DNA from: Fibrobacter sp. UWEL
Lineage (GTDB): Bacteria; Fibrobacterota; Fibrobacteria; Fibrobacterales; Fibrobacteraceae
Direction of reading: 5' to 3'
DNA length: 64,000 nucleotides
NCBI RefSeq assembly: GCF_900142535.1
Contig: NZ_FRBE01000005.1
Location: 62,001-126,000, forward strand
Below, piece after piece: positions 34,442-41,942 of the stretch; within the stretch, counting starts at the first letter, position 1, and each line of letters starts with the position of its first letter. Under the pieces are notes generated by a model. The model saw nothing but the letters and a program-made list of their open reading frames with translations, had not been told where the DNA came from and searched no databases. Position numbers and translations under genes: made by a program.

Positions 34442-34447
34442 TAAAAT
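34442..34447 (+). promoter_or_regulatory. TAAAAT -10 box for thrC
   Basis: TAAAAT ends 13 bases before the thrC ATG at 34461, and AGAGGAT lies between as ribosome-binding site. The rest of the AT-rich spacer (34219-34441) shows no leader peptide or terminator that would suggest attenuation. Confidence 0.4.
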
Positions 34448-34460
34448 TTTAGAGGATAAT

Positions 34461-35801
34461 ATGACTCAGTTCAATGCTCATTTTAGAAACATCAACGGCG
34501 ACGATACCTACCCGGTAACCGACGTTATTTACCGTTCCAAAGTCGACAACAGCCTGCTGGAAGTGGAACACGACCGCAAGGCCCTGGCTGAACGCAGCCC
34601 CGAAGAATGGAAGAAGCTGTTTGCCGAACGCCGCATGAGCTTTGAACCGGCTGACCAGAGTGGTATCTGGAGCAAGCGCGAAATGGTTCTCCCCGACATG
34701 CCGGTGGAAGACATCGTTACCATGCGCGAAGGTTGGAGCCCCCTGTTTGACGCAGCTCCCATCGCCAAGGAACTGGGCATCAAGAGCCTGAAGGTGAAGC
34801 TTTGCGGCAACTCCCACACCGGTTCTTTCAAGGACCTGGGCATGACCGTTCTGGTGAGCCAGGTGAACCACATTATCAAGAAGAACATTCACCCGATTGA
34901 CGCCGTTGCTTGCGCTTCTACCGGTGATACTTCTGCAGCTCTTTCCGCATACTGCGCCAAGGCAGGCATTCCTTCTATCGTGTTCCTGCCCGCCGGCAAG
35001 ACCAGCGTTGCTCAGCTGATCCAGCCCATCTCTAACGGCAGCATCGTGCTGGCCCTGGACACCGACTTTGACGGTTGCATGAAGATCGTTCAGGAAGTCA
35101 CCAAGGATAATCGCATTTATCTCGCCAACTCCATGAACAGCCTCCGCGTGGAAGGTCAGAAGACCATCTCTCCGGAAATCTGCCAGGAAATGGGTTGGAA
35201 GGTTCCCGACACCGTGATTATTCCGGGCGGCAACCTGGGTAACGTTTCTGCTCTGGCCAAGGGTTTCGAAGACTGCAAGGCCATGGGCCTCATCGACCGC
35301 ATTCCTCGCATTATCGTGGCACAGGCCGAAAACGCAAACCCCTTCTACCAGGCTTACGAACGCGGCTTCGACCAGCTGGTTCCCATGCAGGCCAAGAAGA
35401 CTCTGGCATCTGCAATCCAGATCGGCAACCCCGTCAGCTACCCCAAGGCAGTTCGCGCCATCCAGAAGACTAACGGCATGGTGGTTAGCGTTTCTGAAGA
35501 AGAACTGGCAAACGCAGCACACCGCGGCGACCGCATCGGTCTGTACTGCTGCCCCCACACTGGCGTGGCCCTCGGCGCTCTCGAAAAGCTCTGCGCTGCA
35601 GGCAAGATCGACAAGGACGAAAACGTTGTTGTGATCAGCACCGCTCACGGTCTGAAGTTCACCGAATTCAAGGTGGGCTACCACGAACAGAAGCTGGAAG
35701 GCATTTGCAGCAAGTACGCTAACCCCATCTTCAAGGCACCTGCCGAAATCGGTCCTGTCATGGATATTCTTAAGAAAGAGATGGCTGCAAGAAAGCGCTA
35801 A
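34461..35801 (+). CDS. thrC: Threonine synthase
   Basis: A 446-residue PLP enzyme that turns O-phosphohomoserine into threonine. The PLP lysine is Lys124 in NSHTGSFKDLGM; the phosphate-binding loop GGNLGNVSALAKG and the segment ACASTGDTSAALSAYCAKAG are conserved. The N-terminal part (VYPVTDVIYRSKVDNSLLE-like) and the length match the shorter bacterial threonine synthases. No hom or thrB gene lies in the window. A single ribosome-binding site (AGAGGAT) and a strong terminator after the stop suggest a monocistronic unit. Codon use is strongly biased (AAG, GAA, CTG), as in highly expressed neighbours such as pheT. Confidence 0.95.
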   Translation: MTQFNAHFRNINGDDTYPVTDVIYRSKVDNSLLEVEHDRKALAERSPEEWKKLFAERRMSFEPADQSGIWSKREMVLPDMPVEDIVTMREGWSPLFDAAPIAKELGIKSLKVKLCGNSHTGSFKDLGMTVLVSQVNHIIKKNIHPIDAVACASTGDTSAALSAYCAKAGIPSIVFLPAGKTSVAQLIQPISNGSIVLALDTDFDGCMKIVQEVTKDNRIYLANSMNSLRVEGQKTISPEICQEMGWKVPDTVIIPGGNLGNVSALAKGFEDCKAMGLIDRIPRIIVAQAENANPFYQAYERGFDQLVPMQAKKTLASAIQIGNPVSYPKAVRAIQKTNGMVVSVSEEELANAAHRGDRIGLYCCPHTGVALGALEKLCAAGKIDKDENVVVISTAHGLKFTEFKVGYHEQKLEGICSKYANPIFKAPAEIGPVMDILKKEMAARKR

Positions 35802-35825
35802 TTAAACAGCCAACCAAAATTGAAG

Positions 35826-35852
35826 AAGCCTCGGGTCAATCCGAGGCTTTTT
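35826..35852. terminator. Bidirectional terminator after thrC
   Basis: AAGCCTCGG, loop GTCAAT and CCGAGGCTTTTT form a stem between thrC and the convergent M15 peptidase gene. Confidence 0.88.
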
Positions 35853-35853
35853 C

Positions 35854-36489
35854 TTATTTACCGTTATACTGAATGTGGAGATGTTCCGCAGCCTTTCCAG
35901 GGGACTCATACAGAACAACATAACGCTTGTCCAGCTTTGCACGGACCTTGTTCACAATCAACTTGCGATTTTCCTTAGAAATCCGTTCATCCTTCAACCT
36001 GAAATCCAGCGCCGCATTGCGATAATGCTTGGAGTTCCACTTATGACCAAAATGGTCGTTTCCGCTCGTGACCACCGGAACAAAGTCATTCCCTAGAACT
36101 TCCCAGTAAACCTTCACCACTTCTACTAGGGCAGTATCCATCTGCGGTTTAAGCCGCCGGACATTTACGTTCTGGTCTTTTAATTTCACCTGGGATAAAG
36201 CCTCCTGATGTAAAGGAGACTGGTTCACCATATCAAATTCTGTAAAGCGGGCTCCATTGTATTCAATGAAGCGTTTGACATCGCTAGAGAAAACCTTCAT
36301 CTCCTTCGTAATAGAAGGAGCCTTCTCCCTAATGGTCTGGGCAATCTCCCCCACCGCTTCCACGCCCGTATCCAGCATCTTTTTGGCAGCAGGATCCATG
36401 GAAACTTCTTGACGCCAATTGGGAAAGGCGAAATAAATCACCCCTACAGTCAAAAGAATTCCAAGTAATACTGCGCAACCAAACTTCAT
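35854..36489 (-). CDS. Membrane-anchored M15-like peptidase
   Basis: A 211-residue protein with one N-terminal membrane helix (FGCAVLLGILLTVGVIYFAF). The C-terminal domain has a D-Ala-D-Ala carboxypeptidase/endolysin zinc pattern: VTSGNDHFGH, SKHYRNAALDFRL with the H-x6-D ligand pair, and EHLHIQYNGK with the last His. This places it with M15A/C-like peptidases acting on murein peptides outside the membrane. The middle is a helical spacer. It lies 26 bases downstream of the small membrane protein gene on the same strand and ends at the thrC terminator. Whether it trims septal or lateral wall is not determined. Confidence 0.75.
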   Translation of the reverse strand: MKFGCAVLLGILLTVGVIYFAFPNWRQEVSMDPAAKKMLDTGVEAVGEIAQTIREKAPSITKEMKVFSSDVKRFIEYNGARFTEFDMVNQSPLHQEALSQVKLKDQNVNVRRLKPQMDTALVEVVKVYWEVLGNDFVPVVTSGNDHFGHKWNSKHYRNAALDFRLKDERISKENRKLIVNKVRAKLDKRYVVLYESPGKAAEHLHIQYNGK

Positions 36490-36514
36490 AAGGATGCGTT
36501 AAATATAACTCAAA

Positions 36515-37108
36515 TTAGAACGTCACCATCAAATTCATTCCACCACCAGCATGGGCATAATCAATGGTAGGAACGATACTGATATTAACCGCATTGGGAT
36601 TTCCTGCAGCCCTACGACGGTTGTAGGCATTTTCCGCCTTCAAGTACTCATCTCGCTGCCGAGCATGAGCCCGATGATCGTTTAGGTAATAGATATTATA
36701 CCCTAGAATCGGAAGACCAACAGCCAAAAGCGGGACTGAAATAATCGTACACATTACAGAAGAAAAGCCATCGACAACAGCTTCCATACCATTTGAACCT
36801 GTATTGGCATAATAAATTCCGATACCCAAATAAAAAGAGCCTGCAGCAGTAAGGAGCCCTCCGACTGTGATTCCAAAAACATTCTGGCCATAATGGGATT
36901 CAGACTCTTCCTTCAAAACTAGCTGATGGTAAATTTCAGTACTATCAACGCTCCAGTCCATCGGAGGAAGTTGAGCTAGTTGCTCATCCGTCAAAGTATC
37001 TTGAATCGAAGGATAAACGATCGCCGTATCGCTATTACCCCATATAGCATTCTGCTCTTGAGCAAAAACCAGCGAAACAAAAAGAAACGCGAACAAAAGA
37101 ATACGCAT
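36515..37108 (-). CDS. Small exported membrane protein of unknown function
   Basis: A 197-residue protein. A signal peptide (MRILLFAFLFVSLVFA) is followed by an acidic soluble stretch and two membrane-like segments (VFGITVGGLLTAAGSFYLGI and VMCTIISVPLLAVGLPILGY). A charged helix with Arg/Glu follows (RAHARQRDEYLKAENAYNRR), then a beta strand ending in aromatic F, as in small outer-membrane-associated proteins. I do not recognise a family. AGGAGG precedes the ATG. The M15-like peptidase gene follows on the same strand, suggesting a shared transcript and a cell-envelope setting. Confidence 0.7.
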   Translation of the reverse strand: MRILLFAFLFVSLVFAQEQNAIWGNSDTAIVYPSIQDTLTDEQLAQLPPMDWSVDSTEIYHQLVLKEESESHYGQNVFGITVGGLLTAAGSFYLGIGIYYANTGSNGMEAVVDGFSSVMCTIISVPLLAVGLPILGYNIYYLNDHRAHARQRDEYLKAENAYNRRRAAGNPNAVNISIVPTIDYAHAGGGMNLMVTF

Positions 37109-37203
37109 ATAAGCCTCCTATACGCCCCAAAATATATTCATTACAGAAAAACGATTCAAAAAAGAAAAGGTATTCTCGACTTCAGAGCCCCTGACCACAA
37201 AAA

Positions 37204-37231
37204 GAACGGGCCCCTCAAGAGGGACCCGTTC
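37204..37231 (-). terminator. Strong hairpin, minus-strand terminator orientation
   Basis: GAACGGGCCCCTC (37204-37216) pairs with GAGGGACCCGTTC (37219-37231) with one mismatch. Read on the minus strand it is followed by TTTTTG, so it probably ends the transcript of the 37427-38734 gene. On the plus strand it sits 16 bases ahead of a small ORF's ATG. Confidence 0.6.
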
Positions 37232-37247
37232 CTAAGAAGGAGAAAAT

Positions 37248-37487
37248 ATGAGCGATTTGTGGAACCTTGAACCTATCAGGAGGGGAGCAATGATAGTGTT
37301 GTTTGAGGATTTACCCTTCAATCGTTCACGTTGTGAAATATATCCTTTAAAAACAAAAGTGAAACTACCAAAAAACTTATTTTTAATTGCTTCTTTTTGT
37401 TATTTAGGAGTTATATCTACAAAAGTTTACTCTTCGTGGAAAATAATCTTACACTTCGGAACAAAACGGAAACCACCGCGACGATGA
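37248..37487 (+). CDS. Possible small protein after a hairpin (uncertain)
   Basis: An open frame of 79 codons with AAGGAG five bases before its ATG, and a second in-frame ATG at 37290 preceded by AGGAGG. The shorter product would be 65 residues with a hydrophobic stretch (NLFLIASFCYLGVIST) and a basic end. The last 61 bases overlap the 3' end of the minus-strand gene. AT-rich codon use differs from neighbours. It could be a small membrane peptide or a chance frame in a 318-base intergenic region that otherwise holds only the hairpin and AT-rich sequence. Confidence 0.3.
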   Translation: MSDLWNLEPIRRGAMIVLFEDLPFNRSRCEIYPLKTKVKLPKNLFLIASFCYLGVISTKVYSSWKIILHFGTKRKPPRR

Positions 37488-38734
37488 CGTTCGATTTCGA
37501 AGAATTTCTTCACACCTTCGGTAGGTCTTTCCGGGTCATCAGAGCCATTGATATGGGCGATCACACGGTTTAAGCGGCTTTCGAAGTTGGGACGCAGCGG
37601 ATCCATGCAAATAGACGGATCGCGCTTGAATTCACGGTTTTCGTATTCTTCACGACCAGTAGCGGAATATTCACGAAGCAAGTTTCTTAAAATTCGAGCA
37701 GGAACATTTCGCATCAAGTGTTTGTTGTTCACAGAAATAGAGTCATCGCTCTTGTAGTAAACAATATTCACAGAGTCGTTCATGGCTTCCAGGAGCTGGT
37801 TCTGAGCCTTCTGGATGGGTTCCCATGCATCGAATTCCTGTTTCACCACAGCACTCATGAGCTTGTTGAACGGTTCCGGTGCAACCACGTTGGCTTTGTA
37901 ATCAAAGTAGACCACGCTAGCCGGTGCGCCGTAGTAGCAACCCTTATGGATAAGAACGGCACCCGTCTTTTCATCCACCACATCTTCCAGAGCCTTGATA
38001 CAAGCCATCTTCTTTTCGGCTTCAACGTCCCATTCCACACCGAACTCGGACAGGCAGTCGCCGAAGGTAGAATAGCGACCCACCTGGCGGCTATTTACGT
38101 AGATGAAACCATCTTCACGCATTTCTGCATTCACGCGGTTTTCCAGAGCTTCGATAAAGGAGGTCTGAGCAGCGCGGAAGGAGATATGTTCGTAGGCCGG
38201 AGTATTCAGAAGAATCGGGCCCACCTGAACCAGGCCGATGAACCAACGCATGGGGTTGGTAACCAAAACACCCGGAGAATCAAAACGGAAAGTAAAGTAT
38301 TCCTGGCGATTTTCGCCAACCAGTTCACGCTTCAGGAACTTGGGGTTGTTGAGAAGCGGATAACGCTTGGGGATAATGTCCAGGCAAAGCTGGCGAACAT
38401 CCTCAGTTGCATAGAACTGGGAGATGTAGGGAAGGTAGGAGCGAAGCACGCTACGAGCAGGAATAGCTTCGAAAGCGGCACAGCGATCAATGATACGCTG
38501 AACAAAGGCATCCGGATTTTCGCCGCGATCATACAGCCAGTTCACCACGCAGTTCATCACAAGGCGGTGGGCACTTTCGTCTACGACGGAATCTTCAAAG
38601 TAGAGGTCGTTCAACAGCTTGATGTTGAATCGGGAGTCACGCTTTACCAAGGTAAGGATATCCTTAACAGGGTAAGAAATCAGCAATTCAATATGAGTTA
38701 ACTGCAGAAAGAGATTTGATAACACTTTTAACAC
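37427..38734 (-). CDS. Conserved-looking protein of unknown function
   Basis: A 435-residue cytoplasmic protein without signal or membrane helix. It starts at GTG (38734) after TTTGAG; no good ATG is available nearby. The N-terminal half is helical (LTLVKRDSRFNIKLLNDLYF, IIDRCAAFEAIPARSVLRSY); the middle has mixed strands (EYFTFRFDSPGVLVTNPMRW, VGPILLNTPAYEHISFRAAQ), and the C-terminus is rich in Arg and Glu (RILRNLLREYSATGREEYEN). No family or catalytic motif is recognised. Its divergent neighbour is mutL. The normal codon bias supports a real gene; antisense frames on this stretch are shadows. Confidence 0.75.
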   Translation of the reverse strand: MLKVLSNLFLQLTHIELLISYPVKDILTLVKRDSRFNIKLLNDLYFEDSVVDESAHRLVMNCVVNWLYDRGENPDAFVQRIIDRCAAFEAIPARSVLRSYLPYISQFYATEDVRQLCLDIIPKRYPLLNNPKFLKRELVGENRQEYFTFRFDSPGVLVTNPMRWFIGLVQVGPILLNTPAYEHISFRAAQTSFIEALENRVNAEMREDGFIYVNSRQVGRYSTFGDCLSEFGVEWDVEAEKKMACIKALEDVVDEKTGAVLIHKGCYYGAPASVVYFDYKANVVAPEPFNKLMSAVVKQEFDAWEPIQKAQNQLLEAMNDSVNIVYYKSDDSISVNNKHLMRNVPARILRNLLREYSATGREEYENREFKRDPSICMDPLRPNFESRLNRVIAHINGSDDPERPTEGVKKFFEIERHRRGGFRFVPKCKIIFHEE

Positions 38735-38825
38735 CTCAAATTATACCAATAGGTTTGATGAACAACCCAACCTTCCGGTTACAATAAAAGTAGCATTTTT
38801 TTCTTTTGGGTGTAAACAAATTGTC

Positions 38826-38831
38826 TATATT
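38826..38831 (+). promoter_or_regulatory. TATATT -10 box, candidate leaderless promoter of mutL
   Basis: TATATT is followed by six bases (TTGCCC) and the mutL ATG at 38838. The expected transcription start coincides with the ATG, and no ribosome-binding site is present. Confidence 0.5.
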
Positions 38832-38837
38832 TTGCCC

Positions 38838-40766
38838 ATGAAATCAGCAGAAATTCACGTTTTATCCGATGAAGTTATCAATAAAATAGCCGCAGGGGAA
38901 GTTATTGAACGCCCCTGTTCCGCTGTAAAAGAACTTATCGAAAACGCAATTGATGCTGGAGCCACCCGCATCCAAGTATCCATTGAACAGGGCGGCAAAA
39001 AGAAAATCCAGGTTACAGACAACGGAAAAGGCATGGGTGCCGCGGATTTAGACTTATGTTATCTGCGACATACAACGTCCAAGCTGTTCAATGCCGACGA
39101 TTTATTTCACTTACAGACAAACGGATTCCGCGGGGAAGCCGTAGCATCCATCGCAGCAGTATCGAAGCTGACCATTACCAGCGCAACCGACGATGGAGAA
39201 AGCGGCCGCATCATCATCCACGGCGGAAACGTCATAGAAAAGCAGGATGTGCAAGCAAGTCGCGGAACCACCTTTCTGGTGGAAGACCTTTTTTACAACA
39301 CGCCTGTTCGCAGGACCTTCCTGAGTAGCGAAACTGCAGAAGGCACTCGAATTTTTGATGTTATTCTAAAAACCGCAATTGCCCATCCTGAAATCCGTTT
39401 TGATTACAAAGTAAATGACAAGACCGTATTTACAGGCGTTCCCGGAGAATTGCGTAGCCGACTTGCAGAAGCCATCGGTTCCAAAATCGCCAAAGTGCTC
39501 CTACCTGTAGATTATACGGAAGCAGGAATTCATGTTTCCGGCTTTATCTCCCCCACAACAGAGACCAACGGCAAACGCAACCATCAATTTCTGTACATTC
39601 GAAACCGTCCCATCGAAAATAAGATGGTAAGCCGTGCGGTGACTCAGTCCTACGAACCTTACGGCGCTCAATGCAAGCCCGTTTCCGTCTTGTTCCTGGA
39701 CATGCCCGATGTGGAATTTGACGTGAACGTCCATCCCGCAAAGCGAGAAGTTCGTTTCGCCAACGGCAACCTGATTTTTACGGTAGTTCTTCACGCCATT
39801 CGTGAAACTTTCCGCGCCGATCTGGAAGGAAACGCACCCTTCATTGACTTGAGCGATGAATTGGCCGGAGGGAACGAACCTCCCATAAATAATCCCGTAA
39901 ATAATTTGAGCGATACACGTTCCGCAGGTGACTACAATCCATTTGTGTCACCAATGGCACCGGTCATGCCAAGTTTCTCCAAGGAAACTTCCGAAATACC
40001 AGTCCCCACACAAGAGTGGAATGGCGGAGCTCCTGTAATGTCCACTACCCCGTGGACTGCACCGAAGAAGCCGGTTTCTAGAAGGCCTGAAAACGATCTG
40101 GCTCAGGATTTATTCAGCCAGCCGGAAGCGGGAAAAATCATTTCTCTGGAAGGGGAACAGAAAGCGGCACCAGTTCAGGAACCAGCCTGGATTCCTCCGA
40201 CATTTTTCCAGATTGCAAGAACCTACATTGCAGGGGAAGACGTTAATGGTCTCTTGATTATTGACCAGCACGCAGCTCATTCCCGAATTCTTTACGAGCA
40301 GGCTCTGGAGACGCTTCGGAATGGCAACGCCCTAGACAGTCAAGAATTGCTCTTCCCCGAAATGATGGAATTGACAAAGCTGGAAGCAGGCGTCCTTCAT
40401 TCTGTTGAAGACCAGTTTAAGCGATTAGGCTTCTTCATCGAGCCTTTTGGCGGGGACACTTACCAAATCCGAGCTATCCCTAGCGCACTTCCCCTTTCTC
40501 GTGCGGTCAAGGCGGTCAAGGATTTCCTTGAAAGTATTGGTACTGACGGAAACGATGGTGGGGATATGGTCAAGGTCCAGGACATTATCGCCAAGGCATG
40601 GGCAAAGACCAACGCTTACCAGGCTGGTGATCAGCTGAAGCCCGAGGAAATGGCCACGCTGGTTGGCCAGCTCATGATTACAGAAGACCCCTTGAAATCT
40701 CCCTATGGTCACCCCACGCTGATGCGATTGACCCTAGAGGAACTGAGCAAGAAATTCAGACATTAA
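38838..40766 (+). CDS. mutL: DNA mismatch repair protein MutL
   Basis: A 642-residue mismatch-repair ATPase. The N-terminal GHKL motifs are complete: NKIAAGEVIERPCSAVKELI, DNGKGM, TNGFRGEAVASIAAVSKL and RGTTFLVEDLFYNTPVRR. After a Pro/Ser linker (about 335-445), the C-terminal dimerisation domain contains DQHAAHSRILYEQ at 476-488, in which the first Glu of the endonuclease motif DQHA-x2-E-x4-E is Ser482. The partner CPHGRP motif is SPYGHP (621-626). Nicking activity is therefore doubtful. The ATG at 38838 is preferred to an upstream TTG. The 3' end overlaps the convergent lpxB by 33 bases. No mutS lies in the window. Confidence 0.95.
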   Translation: MKSAEIHVLSDEVINKIAAGEVIERPCSAVKELIENAIDAGATRIQVSIEQGGKKKIQVTDNGKGMGAADLDLCYLRHTTSKLFNADDLFHLQTNGFRGEAVASIAAVSKLTITSATDDGESGRIIIHGGNVIEKQDVQASRGTTFLVEDLFYNTPVRRTFLSSETAEGTRIFDVILKTAIAHPEIRFDYKVNDKTVFTGVPGELRSRLAEAIGSKIAKVLLPVDYTEAGIHVSGFISPTTETNGKRNHQFLYIRNRPIENKMVSRAVTQSYEPYGAQCKPVSVLFLDMPDVEFDVNVHPAKREVRFANGNLIFTVVLHAIRETFRADLEGNAPFIDLSDELAGGNEPPINNPVNNLSDTRSAGDYNPFVSPMAPVMPSFSKETSEIPVPTQEWNGGAPVMSTTPWTAPKKPVSRRPENDLAQDLFSQPEAGKIISLEGEQKAAPVQEPAWIPPTFFQIARTYIAGEDVNGLLIIDQHAAHSRILYEQALETLRNGNALDSQELLFPEMMELTKLEAGVLHSVEDQFKRLGFFIEPFGGDTYQIRAIPSALPLSRAVKAVKDFLESIGTDGNDGGDMVKVQDIIAKAWAKTNAYQAGDQLKPEEMATLVGQLMITEDPLKSPYGHPTLMRLTLEELSKKFRH

Positions 40767-41942
40767 CTGGTGGGAATCCTTCCCCACGTTCAGTTTAGCT
40801 TTAAGCTGATTTACATCGGAAACATCCAGCGGGCTCTTGACGTTTTCAAGAAGGGCATTAGCCACATTCCCGATGGATTTCCGCCCGCGATTCCAGAGGA
40901 TGAATTCCGGATAGATTTCCTTCCCGAGAATTAAATTCGGGAGAGAGAACCAGTTGGTTTTCACCAGACGTTTACCGATGGCATAAGTAAGACAATCCGG
41001 ACAGGTGCAGACCACGCAGCGGCTTCCGGAAAGAGCTAGCTCCAGGGTAGAGGTTCCCGGAGTGGTCAAGACCATCGTTGCCATTCTATAGCGATTAAAT
41101 CTTTCAAGAGCCGACTTGGGGGAAAGTTCTACCCGAATCCAGGCGGGAACATTTCCTCGGAATTTGCGCTCCAGTTCCTTCTGGAAACGGTCCTGCAACG
41201 ATTCTCTAGAAGCGAGAACAACCACATCGGGCAAATCCGTCAAGGAATATTCCCCGCTAATTTCATCGCGAAGGCGCTGGGCACAATCTAGAAACAGATT
41301 CATGTTCCTGTGAGCTTGACTAGCTCTACTACCAGGAAGCAGCAAAACGGATTTCTTTACAGGTACATTCTGAGGAGGGACGAATTTTTCTGCAACGTTT
41401 ACCAAGGGATGTTGCATTCTGACCATATTGCAACCTGCGTCTCGGTAAGGTTTTTCCTCGAAGTCAAAGAACAAGGCAAGTCTGTTCTGCGGATTCGTAA
41501 GTTTTTTCACCCGCTTTGCTTTCCAAGCCCAAGCCTGTGGAGGAGCCACATACAATACTGGCTTATTTAGCCTGTTGGCCAAAATCGTAAGCTTCATATT
41601 GTAACCGGGATAGTCGATGGCAACAAGGCCCATGCACAAAGGATTCGCCAATGCCTCGGCCAAAACTTTATAGTTCTTTTTCAGCTTGAAATATTTAGGA
41701 AGGACGTCACCAAAGCCAGAAACGGGCAACACATCGTAATCCACCACAGGCTTAAGGCCCGCTGTAGCCATGCGACCACCACCAGCGCCCACAAGATCTA
41801 GACGGTCCTGGAGGATTTGATGGGCTGACGTCACAAGGGATTCGCCAAGGCAATCCCCGGAATCTTCACCTGCACAAAAAAGGATGTATGGTTTACCGCT
41901 TTTCACGGTTGGAGACCCAAACCTTAGTTGCGCCCAATTCAT
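40734..41942 (-). CDS. lpxB: Lipid-A-disaccharide synthase
   Basis: A 402-residue GT19 enzyme that joins UDP-2,3-diacylglucosamine to lipid X, forming the lipid A disaccharide at the inner membrane. The signature ILFCAGEDSGDCLGESLV and the segments VGAGGGRMATAGLKPVVDYD, VAIDYPGYNMKLT, YVAPPQAWAWKAKRVKKL and LLLPGSRASQAHRNMNLFLDC are characteristic. It supports a Gram-negative outer membrane with lipopolysaccharide. The ATG at 41942 lies inside the dnaE 3' end (50-base overlap); a GTG at 41906 is an alternative start nearer the dnaE stop. The tail overlaps the convergent mutL. Confidence 0.93.
   Translation of the reverse strand: MNWAQLRFGSPTVKSGKPYILFCAGEDSGDCLGESLVTSAHQILQDRLDLVGAGGGRMATAGLKPVVDYDVLPVSGFGDVLPKYFKLKKNYKVLAEALANPLCMGLVAIDYPGYNMKLTILANRLNKPVLYVAPPQAWAWKAKRVKKLTNPQNRLALFFDFEEKPYRDAGCNMVRMQHPLVNVAEKFVPPQNVPVKKSVLLLPGSRASQAHRNMNLFLDCAQRLRDEISGEYSLTDLPDVVVLASRESLQDRFQKELERKFRGNVPAWIRVELSPKSALERFNRYRMATMVLTTPGTSTLELALSGSRCVVCTCPDCLTYAIGKRLVKTNWFSLPNLILGKEIYPEFILWNRGRKSIGNVANALLENVKSPLDVSDVNQLKAKLNVGKDSHQLMSEFLAQFL

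Noticed and set aside
34219-34460. Threonine-type attenuator ahead of thrC
   Set aside because: No Thr/Ile-rich leader peptide and no terminator hairpin are present in the spacer.
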